This document shows positions 55,174 through 64,000 of a stretch of 64,000 bases of DNA, piece after piece. The stretch comes from Hydrogenophaga sp. (GTDB taxonomy: Bacteria; Pseudomonadota; Gammaproteobacteria; Burkholderiales; Burkholderiaceae_C). Numbering within the stretch: position 1 is the first letter of the stretch; every line of letters begins with the position of its first letter. Below the pieces are notes generated by a model. The model was not told the origin of the DNA. It was given only the letters and a program-made list of their open reading frames with translations, and did no database searches. The stretch is from the NCBI RefSeq assembly GCF_026125785.1, contig NZ_JAHCKL010000004.1, positions 62,001 through 126,000 of the forward strand. The letters are read 5' to 3'. Made by a program: the position numbers and the translations under genes.

Positions 55174-56196
55174 TCAACCGACAGGCAAATCGAGCTGACG
55201 CACCCGGTTGATCGCCATAGCCGCTGCCGCGGTGCGCGTCTCCACGCCCAGCTTGGCGTAGATGCGTTCCAGGTGCTTCTTCACCGTGGCGGGGCTTGCG
55301 CCCAGGATGTCGCCGATGTCGCGGTTGATCTTGCCTTTGACCACCCAGTACAGCACCTCAGCCTCTCGCGCCGTCAGGCCAAAGGCGGCGGCCAGGCCGG
55401 AAAGCACGCTGGCGTCGGAGGTCTCCTGCATCACGATCAACCAGTCTCCACCTTCGCCATTCACCTCGTCGCCCACGCACTGGTGCAGGCGGAAGGTCAG
55501 GCGGCGCGGGCCGTTTTCGATGCTCAGGCGTGGCGGCTCGCGTTGCTCTCGCGCATCGGCCAGGTGGCGCCGCAGCCATTGCAGCACCTCGGGCGGCGTC
55601 ACGGGCGCTTCGGTGCCGCAGTGGTGGCGCAACAGGTCGCGCGCCAGCGGTGTCTGCCACATCAGGCGGCCGTCGCGCTCGCGCACGGTGATGGTGGCGT
55701 AGCCAAAGGCGTCGAGCGCATTGCGCGCCTGGCTGCGCTCCACCGCGCCCTGGCGCACGTGGCGCGCGGTGCGCAGGTGCACACCCATGCGCGCCATCAC
55801 TTCGCGCGGCTTGATCGGCTTGGTCACATAGTCCACGCCTCCCGCATCCAACGCCGCCACCAGGTGCTCGGTGTCGGTGAGCCCGGTCATGAAGATGATG
55901 GGAATGTTCGCCGTGGCGGGCTGACCCTTGAGCCGGCGCGCCACCTCGAAGCCATCCAGACCGGGCATGACGGCGTCGAGCAGCACCACGTCGGGCAAGG
56001 CCTGCGTGGCGCGCCGGATCGCGCTCTCTCCGTCCAGTGCCACCAGCACGGTGTAGCCCGCCTCGTCCAGCGCGTCGTGCAGGGGCGCCACGTTGTCGGG
56101 CACGTCGTCGACGATGAGGACCACCAGACTGTCCGTCAGCGGCAGGCTCAGGCCGGCGACGGGCGTAGGCGCGAGGGGCTCAACCGGATGCGGCAT
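55174..56196 (-). CDS. Response regulator with receiver and LuxR-type HTH
   Basis: A 340-residue two-domain regulator from the ATG at 56196, overlapping the kinase gene by 17 bp. The receiver domain (about 25-145) shows LVVLIVDDVPDN, the phosphoacceptor Asp in VVLLDAVMPGLDGFEVARRL, the Thr in IIFMTGLTD and the Lys in YVTKPIKPREVM. A middle PAS-like region (about 165-260) follows, then the helix-turn-helix: LTAREAEVLYWVVKGKINRDIGDILGASPATVKKHLERIYAKLGVETRTAA. It is the natural partner of the kinase just upstream and probably activates urtA and perhaps the urease genes. Confidence 0.94.
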   Translation of the reverse strand: MPHPVEPLAPTPVAGLSLPLTDSLVVLIVDDVPDNVAPLHDALDEAGYTVLVALDGESAIRRATQALPDVVLLDAVMPGLDGFEVARRLKGQPATANIPIIFMTGLTDTEHLVAALDAGGVDYVTKPIKPREVMARMGVHLRTARHVRQGAVERSQARNALDAFGYATITVRERDGRLMWQTPLARDLLRHHCGTEAPVTPPEVLQWLRRHLADAREQREPPRLSIENGPRRLTFRLHQCVGDEVNGEGGDWLIVMQETSDASVLSGLAAAFGLTAREAEVLYWVVKGKINRDIGDILGASPATVKKHLERIYAKLGVETRTAAAAMAINRVRQLDLPVG

Positions 56197-59100
56197 GGTG
56201 TTGCAGCAATTGCTGTTCGATGGCTTCGAAACGGAACTCACGCGCCAGGGCGCGCAACGACTGGGCAAAGGCGGCCTGCTCGGGATGGCGCGACACCCAT
56301 TCGTCCAGCCATTGCACGATGCCCTTGTAGTACCCCAGGCGGACCAGCTCCAGCAGGGGTTCGATCTCGGCGCGGCTGGCCGGGGCGGGCGCTGCCGGCG
56401 CCGGGACCGGGGTGGGTTGCGCCGGCTCGATGCCAGCGCCCAGCCAGTCGAGCGAGAGCTTCTGGCCCAGCCAGTTCAGCAGGTCGTCGCGCCGCACCGG
56501 CTTGACGAAGAAATCCTGCGGGCGATGGCCCTGGTCGCCGTCTTCCGCCTGCAGGCCCTTGTCGAAGGCATTGGCCGAAACGATGGCCAGGGGCACGGCA
56601 CCCCACCCACGCGCCCGCAGGCGGCGCAGCGTCTCCCAGCCGTCGATGCCGGGCATGGCCAGGTCCATGAAGACCGCGTGCGGCGCCTGCGGCCCACCGG
56701 GCTGCAGGTCATCGAGCAGGGCCAGCGCATCGAGGCCGCTGGTGGCCAACATCACCTCGAACCCCAGCGGCGCCAGCCAGCGCGAGAGCAGTTCCCGGTC
56801 GGCCTCCTCGTTGTCCACCACCAGCACGCGGCGGCGCTCGCCCGTGTAGCCGGTGAACTGCAGGGCCGCCTGCGGCCCGGGCAGCACCGCGCCGTGCAAC
56901 TCCGGCAGGAACAGGCGAACCGTGAACACCGTGCCCTGCCCGGGTGCGCTGCGCACGGTCATCTCGCCGCCCATGAGGTCGGTGAGCATCTTGGCGATGG
57001 TCAGGCCCAGCCCGGTGCCCGCGCCAGCCGCCGAGGCGGCGTCACCCTGCCCGCGCGCGAAAGGCTCGAACACACGTTCAAGCTCCTGCGCGCTCATGCC
57101 TGGCCCGGTGTCGTGCACCTCGAACTGGGCCATCTCGCGCTGGTGCGTGACGCGCAGCCGCACCTGGCCCTGGCGGGTGAACTTGACCGCATTGCCCAGC
57201 AGGTTGATCAGGATCTGCCGCAGGCGCTTCTCGTCGGCGCGCACCGCGTCCGGCAGACGCCCACCGGTCTCGAATGCAAAGCGCAGGCCCTTGGCGGCGG
57301 CCTGCAGCTCGAACATGCTGGCCACCTCCTGCATGGTCCCGGCGAAGGCCATGGGCCGCACGTCCAGCGCCAGCTTGCCCGACTCGATGCGCGCGATGTC
57401 CAGCGTGCCATCGATCAGCGAAAGCAGGTGCTCGCCGCCGCGGTGGATCACACGGATGGCCTGCGCCCGGTGCGGTGCCATGCCGGTGTCCTCCTGCAAC
57501 AGTTGCGCGTAGCCCAGGATGCTGTTGAGCGGCGTGCGCAGTTCGTGGCTGATGGTGGAGATGTAGCGTGTCTTGGCCTGGTTGGCCTGTTCGGCTGCGT
57601 GGCGTGCCTGCTGCAGGGCTTCGTCGGTGCGCTGGTGCGACTCGATCTCCTGCATCAGCAGACGCGTCTGGCGGTTGGACTCCTCCTGTGCCACCTCACG
57701 GCTCTTGTGCGCCAGCACCAGCCACCAGGCCACGGTGGCGGCGATCAGCAGCAGCACCGCGTAGACGCGCACGAAACCTGAGCGCAGCGCGGCATCGAGC
57801 AGCGAGACGTTGGCGGCCACGCCCAGCCCCTGGCTCAGGCCCTCCACTTCCTGGCGGTACAGCAGCCCCAGCACCGCCGCCAGCACGGGTGCGATCACCA
57901 GCATGAGCAGCAGGTAGTGCGCCAGACCCGCTTCCAGGTAGGGCCACACGGTGCGCGGCATCACGTGGCGCAGCGCCCCCATCCACTGCTCGGACAGGCG
58001 CGCATGCGGCTTGCAGAGGTCGCCGCAGCGCGCATCCAGCGTGCAGCACAGCGAGCAGATGTGGCCCTGGTAGGCCGGGCAGTGCGCCATGTCGGGGGCC
58101 TCGTATTCGCGCTCGCATATGACGCAGGTGTGGGTGACACCCCCGGCGCGGCCTGCGGCGTCGGGGGTCGCACTGGCCACCTGGCGCAGCCAGATCCCCG
58201 GCGCGGCCGTGCGCGCCTCGCCACCGCTTCTGGCGATGTAGTAGCGCCCCTGGGTGATCCAGGCGATCGCCGGGGCCGCCACCAGCGCCGTCACCATCGC
58301 GATCAGGGCCGAAAAGGCCTGCGGCCCCGGCCCCATGAGCCCGGTGTGCGCCAGGATCGACAGCGCCGATGCCAGGCCCATGGCGCCCACACCCACGGGG
58401 TTGATGTCGTACAGGTAGGCGCGCTTGAACTCGATGCCCTTGGGCGACCAGCCCAGCGGCTTGTTGATCACCAGGTCTGCCACCACCGCCATGATCCAGG
58501 CGATGGCGATGTTGGAGTACACGCCCAGCACCTCGCCCAAGGCCTGGAACACGTTCATCTCCATCAGCATGAAGGCGATCAGTGTGTTGAACACCACCCA
58601 CACCACGCGCCCTGGGTGGCTGTGCGTGATGCGGGAGAAGAAGTTGCTCCACGCCAGCGAACCGGCGTAGGCGTTGGTGACGTTGATCTTGAGCTGGGAC
58701 ACCACCACGAAAAGCGCCGTCGCGGCCACCGCCCAGCCGTAGTCCGTGAACACGAACTCGTAGGCCGCTAGGTACATCTGGTTGGGGTCGACCGCGCGCT
58801 CGGGCGGCACCATGTGGCTGATGGCCAGGTAGGCCAGCAGGGCGCCGCCCAGCATTTTGATCACGCCGATCACCACCCAACCCGGGCCACCGGCGAGCAC
58901 GCCGGCCCACCAGCGCCAGGCCTTGCCCGGCACGCGGGCGGGCATGAAGCGCAGGTAGTCGGCCTGCTCGCCCATCTGGGTGATGAGCGCGATGCCCACC
59001 GTCAGAGCCGCACCAAACAAGTGCCAATCGAAGCGGGTGCCTGCACCAGATTCGCCTCCGTAATGCACCACGTTGGTGAATGTCTCTGGCGCCATCCAGG

Positions 59101-59728
59101 CCACCGCGGCGAAAGGCACCACCATCATCACCAGCCACAAGGGCTGCGTCCAGACCTGGAAGCGGCTGATGACCGACACCCCGTGCGTCACGAGCGGAAT
59201 GACCACCAGCGCGCAGATCAGGTAGCCCCAGGCGGGCGGAATGTCCAGCGCGAGTTCCAGCGCATAGGCCATCACCGCGGCCTCCAGCGCGAAGAAGATG
59301 AAGGTGAACGAGGCGTAGATCAGCGAGGTGATGGTGGAGCCGATGTACCCGAACCCCGCCCCCCGCGTGAGCAGGTCCATGTCGATGCCGTGGCGTGCGG
59401 CATAGACGCTGATGGGCAACCCGGCCAGGAAGATGATGAGGCCGGTGCACAGGATGGCCAGGGCGGCGTTGATGAAGCCGTACTGCACCAGCAGGGTCGC
59501 GCCCACCGCTTCCAGGATCAGGAAGGAGGCGGCGCCGAAGGCGGTGTTGGCCACCCGCCATTCCGACCACTTGCGAAAGCGCTGCGGCGTGTAGCGCAGC
59601 GCATAGTCCTCCATGGTCTCGCTGCCCACCCAGCTGTTGTAGTCGCGGCGCACCTTTATGATGCGCTGCGGCGCCGCGGGCTCGGCCGAAACCGGCAACG
59701 GAGAAAGGTCGGACGGGGCGTTGTTCAC
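56180..59728 (-). CDS. NCS1-type permease fused to a hybrid histidine kinase
   Basis: A 1182-residue multidomain sensor. Residues about 25-505 are an NCS1 (cytosine/purine/allantoin) permease-like domain with about 12 helices. About 530-575 is a Cys/His-rich segment with [21 protein letters not shown] and CGDLCKPH, a likely zinc or iron site. Two further helices lie at about 595-618 and 650-668. HisKA with the phospho-His in [20 protein letters not shown] is near 728, the ATPase domain is about 835-945, and a receiver with Asp in [14 protein letters not shown] is near 1020. A helical C-terminal tail follows. The GTG start lacks a clear ribosome-binding site; a GTG 25 codons in is possible. 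It probably senses a nitrogen compound through the permease fold. Confidence 0.93.
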   Translation of the reverse strand: MNNAPSDLSPLPVSAEPAAPQRIIKVRRDYNSWVGSETMEDYALRYTPQRFRKWSEWRVANTAFGAASFLILEAVGATLLVQYGFINAALAILCTGLIIFLAGLPISVYAARHGIDMDLLTRGAGFGYIGSTITSLIYASFTFIFFALEAAVMAYALELALDIPPAWGYLICALVVIPLVTHGVSVISRFQVWTQPLWLVMMVVPFAAVAWMAPETFTNVVHYGGESGAGTRFDWHLFGAALTVGIALITQMGEQADYLRFMPARVPGKAWRWWAGVLAGGPGWVVIGVIKMLGGALLAYLAISHMVPPERAVDPNQMYLAAYEFVFTDYGWAVAATALFVVVSQLKINVTNAYAGSLAWSNFFSRITHSHPGRVVWVVFNTLIAFMLMEMNVFQALGEVLGVYSNIAIAWIMAVVADLVINKPLGWSPKGIEFKRAYLYDINPVGVGAMGLASALSILAHTGLMGPGPQAFSALIAMVTALVAAPAIAWITQGRYYIARSGGEARTAAPGIWLRQVASATPDAAGRAGGVTHTCVICEREYEAPDMAHCPAYQGHICSLCCTLDARCGDLCKPHARLSEQWMGALRHVMPRTVWPYLEAGLAHYLLLMLVIAPVLAAVLGLLYRQEVEGLSQGLGVAANVSLLDAALRSGFVRVYAVLLLIAATVAWWLVLAHKSREVAQEESNRQTRLLMQEIESHQRTDEALQQARHAAEQANQAKTRYISTISHELRTPLNSILGYAQLLQEDTGMAPHRAQAIRVIHRGGEHLLSLIDGTLDIARIESGKLALDVRPMAFAGTMQEVASMFELQAAAKGLRFAFETGGRLPDAVRADEKRLRQILINLLGNAVKFTRQGQVRLRVTHQREMAQFEVHDTGPGMSAQELERVFEPFARGQGDAASAAGAGTGLGLTIAKMLTDLMGGEMTVRSAPGQGTVFTVRLFLPELHGAVLPGPQAALQFTGYTGERRRVLVVDNEEADRELLSRWLAPLGFEVMLATSGLDALALLDDLQPGGPQAPHAVFMDLAMPGIDGWETLRRLRARGWGAVPLAIVSANAFDKGLQAEDGDQGHRPQDFFVKPVRRDDLLNWLGQKLSLDWLGAGIEPAQPTPVPAPAAPAPASRAEIEPLLELVRLGYYKGIVQWLDEWVSRHPEQAAFAQSLRALAREFRFEAIEQQLLQHHAASG

Positions 59729-59738
59729 ACCGGGTTTG

Positions 59739-59754
59739 TGCAGCTTTCATGCCA
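59739..59754 (-). promoter_or_regulatory. Sigma-54-like element before the kinase gene
   Basis: On the minus strand TGGCATGAAAGCTGCA matches 10 of 12 fixed bases of the -24/-12 consensus. The predicted start falls at about 59728, the annotated GTG itself, so either the true start codon is further in, or the message is leaderless, or the match is chance. Confidence 0.35.
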
Positions 59755-59766
59755 CGCCGGCGCGTG

Positions 59767-59782
59767 GGGCACGGGAATTGCT
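59767..59782 (+). promoter_or_regulatory. Sigma-54-type promoter of the urease operon
   Basis: GGGCACGGGAATTGCT matches 11 of 12 fixed bases of TGGCACGNNNNTTGCW, with exact GG/GC spacing. Transcription would start near 59793, 30 bp before the ureA ATG. A 9-of-12 NtrC-like site (59726-59742) lies just upstream. Confidence 0.7.
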
Positions 59783-59822
59783 GACCCGGTCTGCCAGACA
59801 GATCGAAAGCGCCCGCACCACC

Positions 59823-60125
59823 ATGGAACTCACGCCCCGAGAAAAAGATAAGCTGCTGCTGTTCACCGCCGCGCTGCTGGCCGAGAGGCGCCGCGCGCGC
59901 GGGCTCAAGCTCAACCACCCGGAAGCCATCGCCCTGATCAGCGCCGCCGTGCTGGAGGGCGCACGCGACGGCAAGACCGTGGCCCAGCTCATGAGCGAAG
60001 GCCGGCAGGTGCTCACACGGGCCGACGTGATGGACGGCATCGCCGAAATGATCCCGGACATCCAGGTGGAAGCCACCTTCCCCGACGGCACCAAGCTGGT
60101 GACGGTTCACCAGCCCATCACCTGA
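59823..60125 (+). CDS. ureA: Urease gamma subunit
   Basis: Smallest structural subunit of the nickel enzyme urease, 100 residues as expected. It starts [51 protein letters not shown] and has [40 protein letters not shown]. The frame could extend upstream, but the family begins at this methionine. It is first in ureA-ureJ-ureB-ureC-ureE-ureF, with a sigma-54-type promoter before it. Confidence 0.98.
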   Translation: MELTPREKDKLLLFTAALLAERRRARGLKLNHPEAIALISAAVLEGARDGKTVAQLMSEGRQVLTRADVMDGIAEMIPDIQVEATFPDGTKLVTVHQPIT

Positions 60126-60207
60126 AGTGCATCCAGCCGGGCCATGCCATGGGGCTTGCGGGCAGCCGACATGCGCCAGGCCTCTTTTTGACATTGGAGA
60201 ACCTTTC

Positions 60208-60783
60208 ATGAAAACCAAACACCTTCTGGCGCTGGCCTTTGGCACCTTGCTCAGTACCTCCGTCCTCGCGCACGTGGGTGCCGATGGCGGCGGACACCAT
60301 GGATTCCTCACCGGCTTCTTCCACCCCATCACCGGGCTGGACCACCTGGCCGCGATGCTGGCGGTGGGCGTGTGGAGCGCCATGACGGCGCGGCGAATCT
60401 GGGCCGCGCCGCTGGCGTTCGCCTCTCTGCTGCTGGTGGGTGCACTGCTGGCGCAGGCAGGCATCGCCTTCCCGGCCATCGAGCCCATGATCGCGGCGTC
60501 CATGCTGGTGGTTGGCTTGCTGCTGGCGGCGCAGGTGAAACTGCCCGAGGCGGCGGGCGCCGTGCTGGTAGGGGCGTTCGCACTGTTCCACGGCGCGGCG
60601 CACGGCCAGGAACTCGCGGGCGCGGGCGCACTGCTGGGCATGGTGGCCGGCACGGCGCTGCTGCACGTCGCTGGCATGGGCGTGGGCCTGGTGATGCGCC
60701 GGCACAGCGCCTGGTTGCCGCGCGCGGCGGGCGCCGCGGTCGCGCTGTTCGGGCTGAACATGGCCTGGTCGCTCATGGCCTGA
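60208..60783 (+). CDS. ureJ: HupE/UreJ family nickel transporter
   Basis: A 191-residue membrane protein thought to import nickel for urease. The signal-like N-terminus [21 protein letters not shown] is followed by a His-rich loop and [22 protein letters not shown], the HupE/UreJ signature with its metal-binding His and Asp. [12 protein letters not shown] carries further His ligands. Six helices follow the signal. GGAGA precedes the ATG. Its position between ureA and ureB is common in Burkholderiales. Confidence 0.93.
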   Translation: MKTKHLLALAFGTLLSTSVLAHVGADGGGHHGFLTGFFHPITGLDHLAAMLAVGVWSAMTARRIWAAPLAFASLLLVGALLAQAGIAFPAIEPMIAASMLVVGLLLAAQVKLPEAAGAVLVGAFALFHGAAHGQELAGAGALLGMVAGTALLHVAGMGVGLVMRRHSAWLPRAAGAAVALFGLNMAWSLMA

Positions 60784-60809
60784 ACCGAAGCTGCGCGAGG
60801 CAACACCCC

Positions 60810-61115
60810 ATGATCCCCGGCGAACTGATCATCGACACAGGCGAGCACGAACTCAACCCGGGCCGCCGCACGCTCACCCTGGTGGTAAAGAACGGCGCCG
60901 ACCGCCCCATCCAGGTGGGCTCGCACTACCACTTCGCCGAGACCAACGCGGCGCTGGACTTTGACCGCGATGCCGCGCGCGGCATGCGCCTGAACATCGC
61001 CTCCGGCACGGCGGTGCGCTTCGAACCCGGCCAGCAGCGCACCGTGGAACTGGTGGACTACGCGGGCGAACGCATCGTCTATGGGTTCCGCGGATTGACG
61101 CAAAACAAACTCTGA
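60810..61115 (+). CDS. ureB: Urease beta subunit
   Basis: Structural urease subunit of 101 residues. It starts [82 protein letters not shown], the standard UreB sequence including GSHYHF. The next gene, ureC, begins 13 bp after the stop. Confidence 0.98.
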   Translation: MIPGELIIDTGEHELNPGRRTLTLVVKNGADRPIQVGSHYHFAETNAALDFDRDAARGMRLNIASGTAVRFEPGQQRTVELVDYAGERIVYGFRGLTQNKL

Positions 61116-61128
61116 GGACGAACCGCCC

Positions 61129-62847
61129 ATGGCCCACATTGCCCGAAGCGCCTACGCCGACATGTTCGGCCCCACCGTGGGCGACCGCCTGCGCCTGGCC
61201 GACACCGGCCTGGTGATCGAGATCGAGAAGGATTTCACCCTCTCTGCCGGCGGCTACGGCGAGGAAGTCAAGTTCGGCGGCGGCAAGACCATCCGCGACG
61301 GCATGGCACAGAGCCAGCGCACGCGCGCCGAAGGCGCAGTGGACACCGTGCTGACCAACGCCGTCGTCATCGACCACTGGGGCATCGTCAAGGCCGACAT
61401 CGGCCTCAAGGGCGGGCGCATCGTGGCCATCGGCAAGGCCGGCAATCCGGACACCATGCCGGGGGTGGACATCGTCATCGGCCCGGGCACCGAAGTCATC
61501 AGCTGCGAAGGCAGCATCGTCACCGCGGGCGGCATCGACAGCCACATCCATTTCATCTGCCCGCAGCAGGTGGACGAGGCCCTGGCCTCGGGCGTCACCA
61601 CCATGCTCGGCGGCGGCACTGGCCCTGCCACCGGTACCTTCGCCACCACCTGCACGCCCGGCCCCTGGCACATCGAACGCATACTGCAGGCCGCCGATGG
61701 GCTGCCCATGAACCTGGGTTTCCTCGGCAAGGGCAACGCCAGCCTGCCGAATGCGCTGCACGAACAGATCAACGCCGGCGTCATCGGCCTCAAGCTGCAC
61801 GAGGACTGGGGCACCACGCCCTCGGCCATCGACAACTGCCTGGCCGTGGCCGAACAGGCCGACGTGCAGGTGGCCATCCACAGCGACACCCTCAACGAGT
61901 CCGGCTTCGTGGAAAACACCATCGCCGCCACCCGGGGGCGCACGCTGTGCGCCTTCCACACCGAGGGGGCGGGCGGCGGCCATGCGCCAGACATCCTGCG
62001 CGTGGTGGGCGAAGGCAACTTCCTGCCCTCCTCCACCAACCCCACCATGCCCTACACCGTGAACACGCTGGACGAGCACGTGGACATGCTGATGGTGTGC
62101 CACCACCTGGACGCGGGCATCGCCGAAGACCTCGCCTTCGCGGAAAGCCGCATCCGCCGCGAGACGATCGCCGCCGAGGACATCCTGCACGACATGGGCG
62201 CCATCAGCATGATGAGCAGCGACAGCCAGGCCATGGGCCGGGTCGGCGAGGTCATCATCCGCACCTGGCAGACCGCCGACAAAATGAAGACCCAGCGCGG
62301 CGTGCTGCCCGAGGACAGCGCGCGCAACGACAACTTCCGCGTCAAGCGCTACATCGCCAAGTACACGATCAACCCGGCCATCGCGCACGGTGTCTCGCAC
62401 GTGGTGGGCTCGCTGGAGGTCGGCAAGTGGGCCGACCTGGTGATCTGGAAACCCGCCTTCTTCGGCGTCAAGCCCGCGCTGGTGCTCAAGGGCGGCAGCA
62501 TCGCGCTGGCCGCCATGGGCGACCCGAACGCCTCCATCCCCACGCCGCAGCCGGTGCACTACCGGCCCATGTTCGGCAGCTACGGCGGCGCCACCGCCCG
62601 GGGCAGCCTGACCTTCGTCTCGCAGGCCGCGCTTTCGGCCGGTGTGGGTGAGCGCTTCGGCCTGCACAAACCGCTGGTGGCGGTGCAGGGCTGCCGGGGC
62701 GTCACCAAGGCGCAGATGGTGCACAACAGCCTGCTGCCCCGCATGGAAATCGACGCGCAGACCTATTCGGTGCGCGCCGACGGCCAGTTGCTCACCTGCG
62801 AACCCGCCAGCAAGCTGCCCATGGCCCAACGCTACTTCCTGTTCTGA
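61129..62847 (+). CDS. ureC: Urease alpha subunit (catalytic)
   Basis: Catalytic nickel subunit, 572 residues (family about 567-572). The metal-binding His pair is in [14 protein letters not shown]. The carbamylated Lys bridging the two nickels is in [19 protein letters not shown]. Further His ligands are in [13 protein letters not shown] and [13 protein letters not shown]. The flap with catalytic His is [37 protein letters not shown], and the Asp ligand is in [12 protein letters not shown]. All are intact, so urease should be active if matured. ureE follows 4 bp later. Confidence 0.99.
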   Translation: MAHIARSAYADMFGPTVGDRLRLADTGLVIEIEKDFTLSAGGYGEEVKFGGGKTIRDGMAQSQRTRAEGAVDTVLTNAVVIDHWGIVKADIGLKGGRIVAIGKAGNPDTMPGVDIVIGPGTEVISCEGSIVTAGGIDSHIHFICPQQVDEALASGVTTMLGGGTGPATGTFATTCTPGPWHIERILQAADGLPMNLGFLGKGNASLPNALHEQINAGVIGLKLHEDWGTTPSAIDNCLAVAEQADVQVAIHSDTLNESGFVENTIAATRGRTLCAFHTEGAGGGHAPDILRVVGEGNFLPSSTNPTMPYTVNTLDEHVDMLMVCHHLDAGIAEDLAFAESRIRRETIAAEDILHDMGAISMMSSDSQAMGRVGEVIIRTWQTADKMKTQRGVLPEDSARNDNFRVKRYIAKYTINPAIAHGVSHVVGSLEVGKWADLVIWKPAFFGVKPALVLKGGSIALAAMGDPNASIPTPQPVHYRPMFGSYGGATARGSLTFVSQAALSAGVGERFGLHKPLVAVQGCRGVTKAQMVHNSLLPRMEIDAQTYSVRADGQLLTCEPASKLPMAQRYFLF

Positions 62848-62851
62848 CCCC

Positions 62852-63424
62852 ATGCTGCAGGTCTCCCGCATCGTTCCCCAGGGCAAAGGCCTGGCGCCCG
62901 TGCTGGTGCAGCGCGCCGCCCAACTGGTGCTGGACTGGGACGTCCGCCAGAAAAGCCGCTTCGACGCCACCGCCTCGGACGAACGCCACGTCGGCGTCTT
63001 CCTGCCGCGCGGCACCGTGGTGCGCGGCGGCGACGTGCTGATCACGCAAGACGGCTCGCTGTTGCGTGTGGTGGCCGCGCCGCAGCCTGTGATGCGCATC
63101 ACCGCCTGCCCCGACCATCCCCCACAGGAGCAGGCCTTTGACCTCATGCGCGCCGCCTACCACCTGGGCAACCGCCATGTCCCCATCGAGTTGCGCCCCG
63201 ATCACCTCAAGATCGAGCCCGATCACGTGCTGGCCGACATGCTGCGCGCCATGCATCTCACGGTAGAAGAAGCACGCGAGCCCTTCGAACCCGAAGGCGG
63301 TGCCTACGGTGGGCATGGCCACGGACAGGCCGCGCACGGTCACAGCCACAGCAACAGCCACAGCCACGATCACCACCACCCTCACCACGACGCCCACCAC
63401 CCGCACGGCCACAGCCATGGCTGA
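62852..63424 (+). CDS. ureE: Urease accessory protein UreE, nickel metallochaperone
   Basis: Delivers nickel to the UreDFG complex. It has 190 residues. The N-terminal domain (about 1-75) shows [28 protein letters not shown]. The metal-binding domain (about 80-150) shows [14 protein letters not shown] with the conserved His. The C-terminal about 35 residues are dominated by His alternating with Gly, Ser and Asp, a nickel-storage tail of the kind seen in Klebsiella UreE. It overlaps ureF by 8 bp. Confidence 0.96.
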   Translation: MLQVSRIVPQGKGLAPVLVQRAAQLVLDWDVRQKSRFDATASDERHVGVFLPRGTVVRGGDVLITQDGSLLRVVAAPQPVMRITACPDHPPQEQAFDLMRAAYHLGNRHVPIELRPDHLKIEPDHVLADMLRAMHLTVEEAREPFEPEGGAYGGHGHGQAAHGHSHSNSHSHDHHHPHHDAHHPHGHSHG

Positions 63425-64000
63425 GTCCACCACGGGTCTGCTGCAGATCCTCTGGCTGGCCTCGCCGGCCTTGCCGGTGGGCGGCTTTTCCTACTCCGAA
63501 GGCCTGGAAGCGGCAGTGGACGCCGGCCAGGTGCACGACGAGGCCAGCGCCGCCGCCTGGCTGGGCGACCAGTTGCACCTGGGCCTGGCGCGCGCCGACC
63601 TCGCCGTCGTCGCGCAGGCCATCCCCGCCTGGCGCAACAACGACCTCGCGCGCGTGAACGAACTCAACCAGTGGGTGCTGTGCACGCGTGAAACCCAGGA
63701 GTTCCGCCTGCAGACCGAGCAGATGGGCCGCTCCTTGCTCGAATGGGCGCGCCAGCTCGGCGAGCTGGGCGGCGGCGTGTTCGAGCGTTTGCTGGCGGCC
63801 GAGCTGAACCCGCCCACCTACCCCGTGGCCAGCGCCTGCGCCGCCGCCCACACCGACGCCAGCGTGCGGGACTGTCTCATCGGCTATGCCTTCGGCTGGA
63901 GCGAGAACATGGTGCAGGCCGCCATCAAGTCCGTGCCTCTGGGCCAGAGCGCCGGCCAGCGCATGCTGGCCCGTCTGGCCGCCGACATCCCCGCCGCCGT
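63417..64000 (+). CDS. ureF: Urease accessory protein UreF, C-terminus cut by the window edge
   Basis: Part of the UreD-UreF-UreG maturation complex. It begins with ATG at 63417, inside the ureE coding end ([39 protein letters not shown]). [14 protein letters not shown] is the UreF hallmark. About 194 of the usual 220-230 codons are present before base 64000, including [21 protein letters not shown] and [22 protein letters not shown]. ureG would be expected next, outside the window. Confidence 0.96.
   Translation, partial: MAESTTGLLQILWLASPALPVGGFSYSEGLEAAVDAGQVHDEASAAAWLGDQLHLGLARADLAVVAQAIPAWRNNDLARVNELNQWVLCTRETQEFRLQTEQMGRSLLEWARQLGELGGGVFERLLAAELNPPTYPVASACAAAHTDASVRDCLIGYAFGWSENMVQAAIKSVPLGQSAGQRMLARLAADIPAA

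Overview
This is a GC-rich window with the gene content and order of a Comamonadaceae (Burkholderiales) chromosome, most like a Hydrogenophaga/Acidovorax-type organism. The call rests on remembered synteny: rpoE-rseA-rseB-mucD-lepA-lepB-rnc, the plsX-fabHDG-acpP-fabF block, and the urt/ure nitrogen genes. No search was run. I see no rRNA, tRNA, CRISPR array, prophage or transposase.

Layout. (1) 1-8.9 kb, minus strand: rnc (cut by the window edge), a DUF4845 protein, lepB, lepA, then the envelope-stress block mucD-rseB-rseA-rpoE. The 500-bp gap at 3.8-4.3 kb holds a terminator, a possible short RNA, a perfect DnaA box and an inverted repeat. (2) 8.9-15.5 kb, minus: the fatty-acid block fabF-acpP-fabG-fabD-fabH-plsX with rpmF and yceD. 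(3) 15.5-22.5 kb: Maf/YceF and an RsmI-like methyltransferase, sugar-nucleotide genes (galU, manC, galE), sppA, a Rieske protein and a HAD phosphatase. (4) 22.5-27.7 kb: glutathione-dependent formaldehyde oxidation (fghA, frmA) with an alpha/beta hydrolase, then a MarR regulator divergent from a flavin monooxygenase. (5) 27.7-46.2 kb: a purine-catabolic region (puuD, xdhC, uraH, gntR, puuE, a uraD-amidohydrolase fusion, an M20 hydrolase, maeB, a nucleobase permease, an NMT1-type ABC transporter, two deaminases, a Rieske oxygenase and a second NMT1-type binding protein). (6) 46.3-64 kb: ureD, an inverted urtABCDE urea-transporter operon, an unknown protein, a response regulator and a permease-histidine-kinase fusion, then ureA-ureJ-ureB-ureC-ureE-ureF (cut by the right edge).

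How the genes work together. Regions 5 and 6 together encode most of a route from urate to ammonia: urate -> 5-hydroxyisourate (PuuD) -> OHCU (UraH) -> allantoin (UraD domain) -> allantoate (PuuE) -> ureidoglycine/ureidoglycolate (amidohydrolase domain) -> urea -> ammonia (urease), with urea also imported by Urt. Xanthine dehydrogenase catalytic subunits and a recognised ureidoglycolate-cleaving enzyme are not in the window.

The most interesting content is regulatory. Four TGTATACA-centred palindromes sit in front of purine genes and are probably the operators of the local GntR protein. Two back-to-back RNA elements at 44.4-44.6 kb match my memory of the xanthine-I (NMT1) riboswitch, and each starts where a sigma-54-type -24/-12 promoter would begin transcription. 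Similar sigma-54-type elements precede the first ABC binding protein and ureA. The 1182-residue NCS1-permease/histidine-kinase/receiver fusion looks like a transporter-derived sensor for nitrogen compounds.
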